This document shows, in pieces, positions 24,111 to 32,628 of a DNA stretch of 64,000 nucleotides. Positions within the stretch are counted from its first letter, which is position 1, and each line of letters opens with the position of its first letter. The notes under the pieces are model-generated. The model was not told the origin of the DNA. It was given only the letters and a program-made list of their open reading frames with translations, and ran no database searches. The DNA comes from Micromonospora_G sp044458865 (lineage in GTDB: Bacteria > Actinomycetota > Actinomycetes > Mycobacteriales > Micromonosporaceae): the NCBI RefSeq assembly GCF_044458865.1, contig NZ_JBITIH010000001.1:551082-615081 (forward strand), written 5' to 3'. The position numbers and the translations under genes are program-made.

Positions 24111-25033
24111 AGGCGGTGCTCCTTGTCCACGGGGGATGCGGCGTGCACGTCAGATGCGGCGGCCACAGGCTGAGGTACGGGGGTGACGGTCGACGGCGAT
24201 CCGGCCCGGACCGTCCACGGGTCGGTGTCCAGGTCGGACACGTAGACGTCGAGGTCGAGCTGATCCCGCAGGTGGGTGGCGAGTTCGTCCAGCCAGGGCC
24301 GCTCGGTGGCCCAGTGGGCGGCGTCCAGCAGCGCCGGGCCGCCCTCGGCAAGATACTCGCTCGCCGGGTGGTGTCGCAGGTCCGCGGTGAGGAAGGCGTC
24401 CACCCCGGCGGCGCGGGCGTCATCGAGGTAGCTGTCACCCGCGCCACCGCTGACCGCAACCGTGTGGATCATGCGCTCCGGGTCACCGGCGGCGCGTACG
24501 CCCCAGGCGGTGGCGGGGAGCACGGCGGCGACGTACCGGGTCAGCTCGGCGAGGGTCAGCGGTCGGGCCAGCCGGCCGATCCGGCCGATGCCACGGCCCT
24601 GGCCCGCTGCCGGACTGCCGGGGGCGGCGGGACGCAGCGGGCGCAGGTCGACCAGCCCGACCCGGGCGGCAAGCGCATCGGAAACGCCCGGGTTGGCGAC
24701 GTCTGCGTTGGTGTGCGCCACATACAGCGCAACGTCCGACTTGATCAGTTGATGGACGATCCGACCCTTGTACGTCGTCGGCGCGACCGACGAGACCCCA
24801 CGCAACAGCAGCGGATGGTGGGCGATGATCAGATCCGCCCCCCGGTCGAGGGCCTCGGCGACGGTCTCCGGCACACAGTCGACCACGCACGTGACCCGGC
24901 GGACCGGCGCCGCCGGGTCACCGAGCACCAGCCCGACCCGGTCCCACGACTCGGCCCAGGCCGGCGGGTAACGACGGTCCAGCGCGGCCACCACCTCGGC
25001 CACGCTCGGCGTCTCGGATCCAGTTATGCCCAC
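24107..25033 (-). CDS. Nif3-like dinuclear metal centre protein
   Basis: A 308-aa protein with the Nif3 signature residues for two metals: IIAHHPLLLRG, VAHTNADVA and, near the end, DAAHWATERPW. Family members form hexameric rings, some with GTP cyclohydrolase-I-type-2 activity. The physiological substrate is uncertain. The GTG start was chosen because it opens the conserved PSVAEVVAALDRRYPPAWAE segment. First gene of the Nif3 / zinc-ribbon / RNase H operon. Confidence 0.92.
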   Translation of the reverse strand: MGITGSETPSVAEVVAALDRRYPPAWAESWDRVGLVLGDPAAPVRRVTCVVDCVPETVAEALDRGADLIIAHHPLLLRGVSSVAPTTYKGRIVHQLIKSDVALYVAHTNADVANPGVSDALAARVGLVDLRPLRPAAPGSPAAGQGRGIGRIGRLARPLTLAELTRYVAAVLPATAWGVRAAGDPERMIHTVAVSGGAGDSYLDDARAAGVDAFLTADLRHHPASEYLAEGGPALLDAAHWATERPWLDELATHLRDQLDLDVYVSDLDTDPWTVRAGSPSTVTPVPQPVAAASDVHAASPVDKEHRL

Positions 25034-25100
25034 GGCGGCCCAGCTTACCGGCGCCGGCCCGCCGACCGCGCCGCCGGCTCGAACACCCCGACCGGCCCGT

Positions 25101-25667
25101 TCAGCGGGGTCGGCCGTTGACCGCGCATCTGGTCCGTAACGCGTCCAGCCCCAGGTGCCACGGGTACTGGTCGAGGTAGCGGGCGCCGCTGCCAGGTGGG
25201 AAGGGCGGCAACACCTCGTCACCGAAGAGCACCGTGACGCCCCAACTCCGCAGCCGTTCCAGACTGGCCTGGAAGGCCGGGTGGGTGGCCATGGCGGCGT
25301 TGGTGAAGGGCATCGCCACGATCGGCAGCCCCAGCCCCTGCCCCTCGATCAACAACCCGAGGGCCAGGCTGTCGGTGATGCCGACCGCCCACTTGTTGAC
25401 CGTGTTCACCGTCGCCGGGGCGACGATCAGCGCATCGGCCGGCGGCAGCAGGTCCGGGTCGCCCGGTTGTTTGTACGCGCTGCGGACCGGATAACCGGTC
25501 TGTTCCTCCAGGGCCGTGACGTCGATGAACTTCCGTCCGTCCGGCGTACTGATCACGCAGACCGTCCAGCCGTCGCGCTGGGCGTGGGCCACCAACTGGT
25601 CGACGTTGCGAGCCAGCGGGGAACCACAGGTGATCACGTACAGGACTCGTTGTCGGTTCCCGGTCAT
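25101..25667 (-). CDS. Flavoprotein (HFCD family)
   Basis: A 188-aa protein with the fold of flavin-containing Cys decarboxylase-like proteins: VLYVITCGSPLARNV at the N-terminus, ADALIVAPATVNTVNKWAVG (FMN-binding loop) and PIVAMPFTNAAMATHPAF. The reaction is unknown. It starts 16 bases after the XRE-TPR gene and should share its transcript. Confidence 0.85.
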   Translation of the reverse strand: MTGNRQRVLYVITCGSPLARNVDQLVAHAQRDGWTVCVISTPDGRKFIDVTALEEQTGYPVRSAYKQPGDPDLLPPADALIVAPATVNTVNKWAVGITDSLALGLLIEGQGLGLPIVAMPFTNAAMATHPAFQASLERLRSWGVTVLFGDEVLPPFPPGSGARYLDQYPWHLGLDALRTRCAVNGRPR

Positions 25668-25683
25668 CCGGCCACGAGCCCGC

Positions 25684-26913
25684 TCATATGCCAACTCCCA
25701 TGTGCTCAGCCAACTCCGCAATCGGCGCAGGCGGCGCACCACGTGTGCGACGGAGGATGTCGGACATCACCTCGTGGGCGATCGGCCGGCAGCGGATCTC
25801 CGAGGGGGCCAACCGGTCGCCGTCGACCAGCATCTCCCCGGCGCTGTGCACGTCCCCGATCTGGGCGAACCCTCGGGCGATGTCGAGCAGGTGGTGGGCC
25901 CGTCTCTCGGGCAGCAGGGCGGCGAACCTGCGCTTGTCGATCCGCTGCTCGTGGGTCTCGACCGCCTGCCGTCCCTCGCCCAGCTCGACCGCGGCCGCCG
26001 CCCGGTGCAGTTCCAGGTTCGTGGGGCCGAAGCTGGTCCAGTAGTAGTTCTGGTCCGAGCCGAGCGCTCTCGCCGCCTCCTCCGCACCCCGGATCAGGTC
26101 CTTCACGGTCGCGCTGTCACCCAGGCGGGCGGCGGCCATGGCCCCCTGGAGCAGCAGCATTCCGTAGACCGATAGCCGGTCCGGGTCCGCCCCGTTCGTG
26201 CCGCCGGGGGCGAGCCGGTTGGCGATGTTGACGTTCACCTCCAGCGCGGACCGGGCCCGGCCGAGCGCGAGCAGGGCGTTGCCCACCCGGTACGTCGCCA
26301 CCCCGGCCAGCAGGTGGTCGTCGGCGCGTACGGAGACCGCCATCGAGCGGTCGGCGGCGAGCCAGGCCAGCTCGTGTTCGCCCAGCTTCCGCAGGGCCGA
26401 GGAGGCGATCTGGTAGACCTGCCCGAGCAGGCTCGCGGCGAGCTGTCCGTCGTCCCCGGTGTAGTAGGCGTCCGCCGCCTGGGCGTCGCGCAGCAGCTTC
26501 GGCAGCGCCCGGGTCAGCACCCCGTAGCGCGCGTACTGGTAGGTCAGCCAGGCATGGCTGACCGCCTTGCGGAACTCGGGCAGCGGTGGTGGCACCACCG
26601 GGGCGTGGAAGTACTTGCTCATCGAGACGTACCGCTCCAGGGCGGCCCGGATCTCCTCGACCTCGACCTCGTCGATGCAGTTGAGGGCATCGGTACGCCG
26701 TTCCGGGTCCTTGCCGAGCAGGAGCTGCACGTCGATCGTGAGCACGTCGGCGATCTCGTAGAGCACGGAGAACTTGTCCAGCCGGCGTACCCCGCGCTCG
26801 ACCTTGTCGACCCAGCTCTTCGACTTGCCGAGCCGGTCCGCGAAGACCTGTTGGGACAGCTTTCGCCGACCACGCCAATATGCGACGCGGCGCCCGATGG
26901 GCAGCTCGTCCAC
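25684..26913 (-). CDS. XRE regulator with TPR-like C-terminus
   Basis: A 409-aa protein. The helix-turn-helix is at about residues 8-62 (RVAYWRGRRKLSQQVFADRL, then GKSKSWVDKVERGVR). The rest is helical repeat (QLAASLLGQVYQIASSALRK, ELAWLAADRSMAVS, RRAHHLLDIARGFAQIG), resembling tetratricopeptide regulators that sense peptides or small molecules. GTG has GGGAGG ten bases before it. The following flavoprotein gene is the usual partner. Confidence 0.85.
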   Translation of the reverse strand: MDELPIGRRVAYWRGRRKLSQQVFADRLGKSKSWVDKVERGVRRLDKFSVLYEIADVLTIDVQLLLGKDPERRTDALNCIDEVEVEEIRAALERYVSMSKYFHAPVVPPPLPEFRKAVSHAWLTYQYARYGVLTRALPKLLRDAQAADAYYTGDDGQLAASLLGQVYQIASSALRKLGEHELAWLAADRSMAVSVRADDHLLAGVATYRVGNALLALGRARSALEVNVNIANRLAPGGTNGADPDRLSVYGMLLLQGAMAAARLGDSATVKDLIRGAEEAARALGSDQNYYWTSFGPTNLELHRAAAAVELGEGRQAVETHEQRIDKRRFAALLPERRAHHLLDIARGFAQIGDVHSAGEMLVDGDRLAPSEIRCRPIAHEVMSDILRRTRGAPPAPIAELAEHMGVGI

Positions 26914-27207
26914 GTCCGTTCCTCCCCTTGTGCCATGCCGGCGGTTCCGGGCCGGTCGAGCTCTAAACGGGTGTGGTGGTGCTTGCTCTTCAGATGTAAC
27001 CGGGGTGGTGCGGGGGCGTACCTCTGTGCGATTTGTGCGTATATGGCACGGTCGCACAGCGTGTGCGTCAGGCCGGAGGCTGGCGCTCGTACTTTTCGAT
27101 GCAACTTGCAAGTGGCTTTATGCCAGGAGCAACGAATCCACCCGGCGCCGGTAACGGCGCGAAGCTATCGATCTTGTGCTGATCGATCCCGGAAGGAGCG
27201 GCGTGCC

Positions 27208-27894
27208 ATGTGGGGGACTACCCGACCGCCTATCACCCGTCTGACGACGCTGGAACGGGTACGCCTGCGGCGCGTGGCCGTCCGCTACGCCATGCACGGC
27301 TGGGAGGTCACTCCCGGAGCGTTCCTGACCCGACACCGGTTCGTCTGTGGCCGCGCCGGCTGCCCCACCACCGGCTGCCACCCGGCCCTGGAGGAGTGGG
27401 AGGGAGCCGCCAGCTCCGACCCCGCCCGGGTCGCCGCCTGGTGGCGGGTACGGCCGCACGCCGTCCTGCTCGCCACCGGCTACACCTTCGACGTGCTGGA
27501 GGTGCCGGCCTACCTCGGCCAGCACGTGCTGGAGGCGACCCGACCGCACCCCGGCGTGACCATTCCCGGACACGACCAGGTACGCGGACCGGTGGCGCTC
27601 ACCCCCGGCGGCCGGTGGATGTTCCTGGTCCGCCCCGGCGACCCGCTCCGCCCCGAACTCGACCAGTGCCTCTACGTCGTCCGGCACGGTCCGGGCTCCT
27701 GGATCCCCGCCCCGCCGACCCGGCTGCCCGAGGGAAGCGTGCGCTGGGTCGTGCCGCCGGAAGAGGCCCGCTGGCAACTGCCGGACTCGTACGCCCTGCA
27801 GGAACTGTTGGTCGACGCCCTCCAGGCACACAACCCGGTGCTCCCGGTCGCGCTCCTCCCCGGCCGCCTGCCCGCCCCCCGACGCGGCTACTGA
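27208..27894 (+). CDS. Prim-Pol-like domain protein
   Basis: A 228-aa protein. LRRVAVRYAMHGWEVTPGA, the Cys-containing FVCGRAGCPTTGCHPALEEW, and AAWWRVRPHAVLLATG follow the N-terminal part of bifunctional primase/polymerase domains (PF09250). The usual acidic DxD catalytic pair is not evident (FDVLEVP stands there), and no helicase domain follows, so it may no longer be a polymerase. It is divergent from the XRE-TPR gene with GGAAGGAG before the ATG. Confidence 0.7.
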   Translation: MWGTTRPPITRLTTLERVRLRRVAVRYAMHGWEVTPGAFLTRHRFVCGRAGCPTTGCHPALEEWEGAASSDPARVAAWWRVRPHAVLLATGYTFDVLEVPAYLGQHVLEATRPHPGVTIPGHDQVRGPVALTPGGRWMFLVRPGDPLRPELDQCLYVVRHGPGSWIPAPPTRLPEGSVRWVVPPEEARWQLPDSYALQELLVDALQAHNPVLPVALLPGRLPAPRRGY

Positions 27895-28079
27895 ACCCAC
27901 CCCCGACGCGGCCACGGCACCGGCGAACCCGGCAGCCACGCCGACCACGGCACCGGCGCGCGGCGAGTCGGCACGCGGCACCCAACGTCCGGCCGTGGCC
28001 GCCGTCGTTAACGCAGGTGACACAAGCACGGACGGGACCGCGTCGAGCGGACCGGACCGGCGCGCAAACGGGGGATGAC

Positions 28080-28247
28080 ATGCGAACCGACGAAACGCTG
28101 CCCGCACCAGGCGGGCTGGACGGGGCGGAGCCGGCCACCGGCACCCCACCGTGCCGCTGGGCGGGAACCCGACCGAAGGGGTCCCGCCCCGGCGGCGCCC
28201 GGCCCATGGGCTCCCGGCCAGCCGGCACCCATCGCCCGGTGCGCTGA
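28080..28247 (+). CDS. Possible 55-aa Arg/Pro/Gly-rich protein
   Basis: A GGGGG ribosome site lies before the ATG. The product starts MRTDETLPAPGGLDGAEPAT and ends in an Arg/Pro/Gly-rich repeat-like part (KGSRPGGARPMGSRPAG). Composition alone could explain the open frame. It occupies part of the 370-base gap between prim-pol and apbE, where I see nothing else. Confidence 0.25.
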   Translation: MRTDETLPAPGGLDGAEPATGTPPCRWAGTRPKGSRPGGARPMGSRPAGTHRPVR

Positions 28248-28266
28248 TCCGGCCCGACACGGTCGA

Positions 28267-29037
28267 TCAGTTCCCGAGCGGCAGTCGGCCGGAGCGCGGC
28301 GTGCGCCCGTCGTCGGTGACCACGGCCCACTCGTGACCGGCGAGCCGGCCGAGCCAACCGACCCCGGCACGCCCCATCGCCAGCGCTGCCGTGGCGTACG
28401 CGTCCGCGATGCCGAGGTCGGTGCCGACCACGGTCACCGACCGCAGCCCACGGGCCGGCGTACCCCGGCGCGGGTCGATCACGTGGTGGCCGCGCTCGTA
28501 CACACCGGAGGTGGCGACCGCCAGGTCGGTGCCGTGCACCACCAACGACACCCGGCTCGGGTCCCACGGGTCCTGGATGCCGACCCGCCACGGCTCGCCC
28601 GTGTGCGAGCGGCCCCGGACCCGTACGTCGCCACCGGCGTTCACACAGTGGTTCGGTGCCCCCGCCTCGACCAACCGGTCCGAGGCGACCTGCGCCGACC
28701 AGCCCTTCACGTAGCCGGACGGGTCGAGCCGGCCGGTGGCGTACGCGTCGAAGAAACCATCGGTCTCGCCCCACAGGTCGGCACAGCGCTCCAGGGTCGC
28801 CCGCAGGTCGATCGACGCCTGGGAGAGCAGCACCTCCCCCCGGTCGAACCGGCTCACCTCACTGTCCGGCTGGTACGTGCTGAATCGCCGGTCCACCTCA
28901 CGCAACCAGTCGAAAACCTGCTCGGCCAGCTCGTCGAGGCGACCCGGGGACAGGTCGTCGGCAAGGTCGAGGCTGATCGCCGTACCCATGACGAACTCGA
29001 CCCGGCGCAGACCCGGCCGCGTCCCCACACTGGTCAC
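28267..29037 (-). CDS. FAD:protein FMN transferase (ApbE family)
   Basis: A 256-aa ApbE-like enzyme: VEFVMGTAISLDL at the start, STYQPDSEVSRFDRGE, CVNAGGDVRVRGR (FAD-binding region), and VIDPRRGTPARGLRSVTVVG with AIADAY-like metal/FAD residues (GIADAYATAA). ApbE moves FMN from FAD onto a Ser/Thr of FMN-binding domains outside the membrane. The gene directly upstream encodes exactly such an acceptor, seven bases away. Last gene of the operon. Confidence 0.88.
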   Translation of the reverse strand: MTSVGTRPGLRRVEFVMGTAISLDLADDLSPGRLDELAEQVFDWLREVDRRFSTYQPDSEVSRFDRGEVLLSQASIDLRATLERCADLWGETDGFFDAYATGRLDPSGYVKGWSAQVASDRLVEAGAPNHCVNAGGDVRVRGRSHTGEPWRVGIQDPWDPSRVSLVVHGTDLAVATSGVYERGHHVIDPRRGTPARGLRSVTVVGTDLGIADAYATAALAMGRAGVGWLGRLAGHEWAVVTDDGRTPRSGRLPLGN

Positions 29038-29044
29038 GCCGGCC

Positions 29045-29662
29045 TCACATCTTGTCCAGCGCGGCCTGCAACGACCGCTTGTAGGCGCTACTGGTCGCGG
29101 TGGCGCCGCTGACCGTGTCCGGCATCCGGCCCTGGTTCGCCGCCGTGACCGCCGCCCCGCCGGTGCCGCTGTAGGCCCGGTCCACCTGGTCGCTCTTGCC
29201 GTCGGAGGTGGCCGTCTCCCGCGGCAACTCCAACGCGACGACGTTGGTGACCCGGTCACCGGTGACGGTGATCTGCACCTGGACCAGGCCGAAGTCCGCC
29301 GCCGGCGTCACCGATCCGTCGATCTTGCGCGGTCCGGTCGCCGGCGGCGGGGCCTTGCTCGTGGTCGTGCCGGCGCCGGGCGCCTTGGTGGTCGGCTTGC
29401 CGCTCGGCGTCCTCGACCTGCCGGGTGACGTGGCCGGCGTGCCCGACCGGCCCGGTACGGCCGAACCGGTCGGTGCCGCCCCACCCCGCGCCGGGTCCGG
29501 AGTCGGCTGCGGCGGGGCACCGGCGCTCGGGTCGGTCGACGCGCCTGCCGGACCGACCGGCACGTCCCGGGCGGTCGTGGTGGTCGCCGGCCCACCCTTG
29601 AGCACCACCAGCAGGGTGGTGCTGGCGGCGAGACCGGTGATGCCGAGAATGGCGCGACGCAA
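29045..29662 (-). CDS. FMN-binding domain protein (covalent flavin carrier)
   Basis: A 205-aa protein with an N-terminal signal or anchor helix (AILGITGLAASTTLLVVL), a Pro/Thr/Gly-rich linker (about 25-110) and an FMN-binding domain (about 112-205) containing SGATATSSAYK, in which the Thr is the expected site for phosphoester-linked FMN. It lies between a ferric-reductase-like membrane protein and ApbE, so electrons probably pass from the reductase to this carrier outside the membrane. Confidence 0.88.
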   Translation of the reverse strand: MRRAILGITGLAASTTLLVVLKGGPATTTTARDVPVGPAGASTDPSAGAPPQPTPDPARGGAAPTGSAVPGRSGTPATSPGRSRTPSGKPTTKAPGAGTTTSKAPPPATGPRKIDGSVTPAADFGLVQVQITVTGDRVTNVVALELPRETATSDGKSDQVDRAYSGTGGAAVTAANQGRMPDTVSGATATSSAYKRSLQAALDKM

Positions 29663-29676
29663 GGAAGGAACCTCCG

Positions 29677-31242
29677 CTACAGCTCGAACGTGGCCTGGTG
29701 GATCTGCCGGCGGGGCACCCCGGCCTTGCGCAGTGCCCGTACCGACTCACGGATCAGACCCTGCGGGCCGCAGAGGTAGACGTCCCGCTCGGTCAGGTCG
29801 GGAACCAGCCGGCGCAGCCCACGTGGGGTGAGGATCTGCTGCGGACCTGGGTCGTGACGAGAGCCGATGACGTACCACAACTCCGTCTCCCGGGCCTGCG
29901 CCAGCCAGTCCAGCTCGCGGCGGAGCAGCACGTCGTTCGGGGTGCTGGCGCGGTAGACCAGCACCGCACCGGGCGGCAACTCCTCCAGCAGAGCCCGGAT
30001 CGGCGCGATCCCGCTTCCCCCGGCGATCAGCAGCGCCCCCTCACCGACCCGGTGGGCGGCGGTGAACGTACCGCAGGGACCGGAGGTCCAGACCCGGGTG
30101 CCGGGCCGGAGCCGGCGCAGCTCCGCGGTGTGCCCACCGACCACCTTCACGGTCAGCCGCAGCCACCGACCGTTGCGCGCGGCCGAGAGCGAGAACGGGT
30201 GCGACTGCCACCAGCGCCCGGCGGAGAGGAACCGCCAGCGGAAGAACTGCCCGGCGAGCACGTTCAACCGATCCAGCTTCCGGCCGGTCAGATAGATCGA
30301 GATGGTGTCCGGGCTCTCCGCCACCACGTCCGCTACCCGGATCCGGTAGCGCAGGTTGAACACCAGCGGCGAGAGCACCCGCCCGGCGAGCACGGCGACC
30401 ACGACCAGGGCGTACATCGCGATCCAACCGGTCCGCACCGGACCGGGCCGGAACAACTGCTGGCCGTACGTGAACTGGTGGCCGAAACCAAGCAGCAGCA
30501 CCGCATAACTGCTCAGATGGAGGAAGTGCCAGAACTCGTAGGGCAGCGCGTTGCGGATGAACCGGACACCGGTGAAGCCGAGCAGGACGACGATGCCGGC
30601 GGCGGCGAAGGCGCCGACCATGTGCTCGTAGTCGCGCAGCAGGGTGGTCGCCTCGCCGAGGAAGGACTTCCGCTCCACGGCGGCGTACCCGGCGACGATG
30701 AGCGCCACGTGCGCCAGCACGGCCACGAAGAGGGTGCCGCCGACGTCCCGATGCCAGCGGCTGAGCTGCTCGGTGCCGATCCACCGCTCCAGCAGCCGCA
30801 GTCGGCTCATCAGCAGCACCTGGACCAGCAGCAGGTAGCCGGCGATCAGGCCACTGATCCGGCCGGCGGCGGTGAGGCTGGCGAACTGGCTGTTCAGCGA
30901 GGCGGGCGGGGTCTCCAGCCACCACGGCAGCACGGCGGCCAGCAACCCCGCCCAGAGCAGGAGGACGACCAGCCACCGGCCCACCGGCCCACGCCGTGCC
31001 GGCCCCTCGGTCGACGTCGCGGCCGTACCCTCGGACCGGGGCCGGGTGACCGAACCCGGCCGGGCCGCCCGTGGTGGGGAGTCCTCCGTGCGGTAACGAT
31101 CGGCGGTGGAACCGGCCATCCGGTAACGCCGCACGGCGGAGTCGTCCGTGCGGTAGCTCCGCTCGTAGGCGGAAGCCTGCTGGCCACCATCGCGGGGGTC
31201 GCTCCCGGAACGGTGGCCAGTCGAGGTAGGCCAGGTCGTCAC
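29677..31242 (-). CDS. Ferric-reductase-like transmembrane oxidoreductase
   Basis: A 521-aa protein. About 80 disordered residues precede six membrane helices with His residues suited to haem (RWHRDVGGTLFVAVLAHVAL, WHFLHLSSYAVLLLGFGHQF). The C-terminus is a ferredoxin-reductase-type FAD/NAD domain with FRWRFLSAGRWWQSHPFSLS, LLIAGGSGIAPIRALL and DVYLCGPQGLIRES. It should move electrons from NAD(P)H across the membrane. Its GTG overlaps the stop of the DUF1501 gene. Confidence 0.88.
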   Translation of the reverse strand: MTTWPTSTGHRSGSDPRDGGQQASAYERSYRTDDSAVRRYRMAGSTADRYRTEDSPPRAARPGSVTRPRSEGTAATSTEGPARRGPVGRWLVVLLLWAGLLAAVLPWWLETPPASLNSQFASLTAAGRISGLIAGYLLLVQVLLMSRLRLLERWIGTEQLSRWHRDVGGTLFVAVLAHVALIVAGYAAVERKSFLGEATTLLRDYEHMVGAFAAAGIVVLLGFTGVRFIRNALPYEFWHFLHLSSYAVLLLGFGHQFTYGQQLFRPGPVRTGWIAMYALVVVAVLAGRVLSPLVFNLRYRIRVADVVAESPDTISIYLTGRKLDRLNVLAGQFFRWRFLSAGRWWQSHPFSLSAARNGRWLRLTVKVVGGHTAELRRLRPGTRVWTSGPCGTFTAAHRVGEGALLIAGGSGIAPIRALLEELPPGAVLVYRASTPNDVLLRRELDWLAQARETELWYVIGSRHDPGPQQILTPRGLRRLVPDLTERDVYLCGPQGLIRESVRALRKAGVPRRQIHQATFEL

Positions 31243-32621
31243 GCGTACAGCTTGACCGGAGTGATGGTCTGACGGGGGCACATCTTCTTCACCTCGGCGT
31301 CAGTCAGGTTGAATCGGCCCTTCGCCACCGAGCCGTACACGTCGAACATGTTGTTGTACTCCGGTACGTCACCGCTGTCGAGCTTCTCCAGCCCGTTCCA
31401 GGTCCCGAGCAACGAGCCGGCGAGCTTCTTGCCGGAGAGCAGGGTGACCACGCCGCCGTGGCCGTGGTCGGTGCCGTTGTTGTTGGAGGCGACCCGACGG
31501 CCGAACTCGCTGCTCACCATGATGGTCACGTCCGCGGCGAGGGTCGGGCCGAGGTCGTCGAAGAACGCCGCCATGCCACTGGCGAGTTCGAGCAGCCGGT
31601 TGTGCAACTGTCCGCCCTTGGCCGTGCCCTGGTTCTCGTGGGTGTCGTAGCCGCCCATGCTGACGGTCGCCACCCGTACGTTGGCGCCACCCTTGATGAG
31701 CTGGGCGAGGGTCCGGAACGAGTTGCCGACGCCTCGGTACTCGACTCCGGTGGCCGGCTGGTACGGCTTCGCGGCGAGTTGCTGCGCGGTCTTCAGCGCG
31801 CCCAGCCCGGCGATCACCGACTCCTCGACCGGATGGTTGATCCCGGTGAAGAGGCCCTGGATGGCCTTGGCGGTGGCGTCCTTGTACCTGCCGTCGCCGT
31901 TGAGGCCGAGCGAGCCGACGCTGTTGAGCGAGAGCGCGCCGTTGTTGCCGACCAGCGAGCGGGGCAGGGTACTGCCGACCCCGACGCTGCGGAACGCGGT
32001 GCCCGGTCCGAGCGCGTCGACCAGGGTGTCGAGCCAGCCCCGGCCACCGGTCTCGTTCGGCAGCCCGCCGAGGTTGCAGGCGTCCGCGGCCTGGAAGTGG
32101 CTGCGGGACACGCGCGGGTCGGAGGCGGCCGGGACGAAGCCGAGCTGGCCGGCGTCGAGGAACCTCTGCAACGGGGCGAACGCGCTGGTCAGCTTGAAGC
32201 CCCGGTCGAGGGCGATCGAGTCGTTGCCGAGCAGCAGGTCCGGCCGGGCCTTGCTGAGCACCGGGTCGTTCTCCGGGGCGATCAGGCTCAGCCCGTCCAG
32301 CCCGCCGTAGAGGAAGACGTGGATCAGCGTGCCGCCGGGGGTGGCGGCGAAGGACGCCTGGGTGGAGACGAACTGGGTGGTGGCCAGGGCGGTCACCGTG
32401 GCGGCGGCACCGGCGACGAACGTACGGCGGGTGACGCCCCGCCCGTCCTGCTGCGCCTCCTCCACTTCGGACAGGTCGAGGAAGTCCCCGCGTACGGCGG
32501 CGTTCTCGGCCGTGACCGCGGCGTACTCCGCGCGCAGCACGGCCTCGGTCCGGTTCGGGGCGAGACGCCGCAGGTCGGGGCAGTCGGGATGCAGGGGGTA
32601 CGAGTGCACAGTCTTCTCCAC
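31239..32621 (-). CDS. DUF1501 protein, Tat-exported
   Basis: A 460-aa protein with a Tat-type signal (TRRTFVAGAAATVTALATTQ, residues 64-83) after an unusually long 63-residue leader. Then come the DUF1501 parts: HVFLYGGLDGLSLIAPEND, SHFQAADACNLGG, VATVSMGGYDTHENQG, IMVSSEFGRRVASNNNGTDH and HGGVVTLLSG. The fold resembles alkaline phosphatase/sulfatase enzymes, but activity is unknown. DUF1501 and DUF1800 genes usually occur side by side, as here. Confidence 0.88.
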   Translation of the reverse strand: MEKTVHSYPLHPDCPDLRRLAPNRTEAVLRAEYAAVTAENAAVRGDFLDLSEVEEAQQDGRGVTRRTFVAGAAATVTALATTQFVSTQASFAATPGGTLIHVFLYGGLDGLSLIAPENDPVLSKARPDLLLGNDSIALDRGFKLTSAFAPLQRFLDAGQLGFVPAASDPRVSRSHFQAADACNLGGLPNETGGRGWLDTLVDALGPGTAFRSVGVGSTLPRSLVGNNGALSLNSVGSLGLNGDGRYKDATAKAIQGLFTGINHPVEESVIAGLGALKTAQQLAAKPYQPATGVEYRGVGNSFRTLAQLIKGGANVRVATVSMGGYDTHENQGTAKGGQLHNRLLELASGMAAFFDDLGPTLAADVTIMVSSEFGRRVASNNNGTDHGHGGVVTLLSGKKLAGSLLGTWNGLEKLDSGDVPEYNNMFDVYGSVAKGRFNLTDAEVKKMCPRQTITPVKLYA

Positions 32622-32628
32622 TGTTAGC

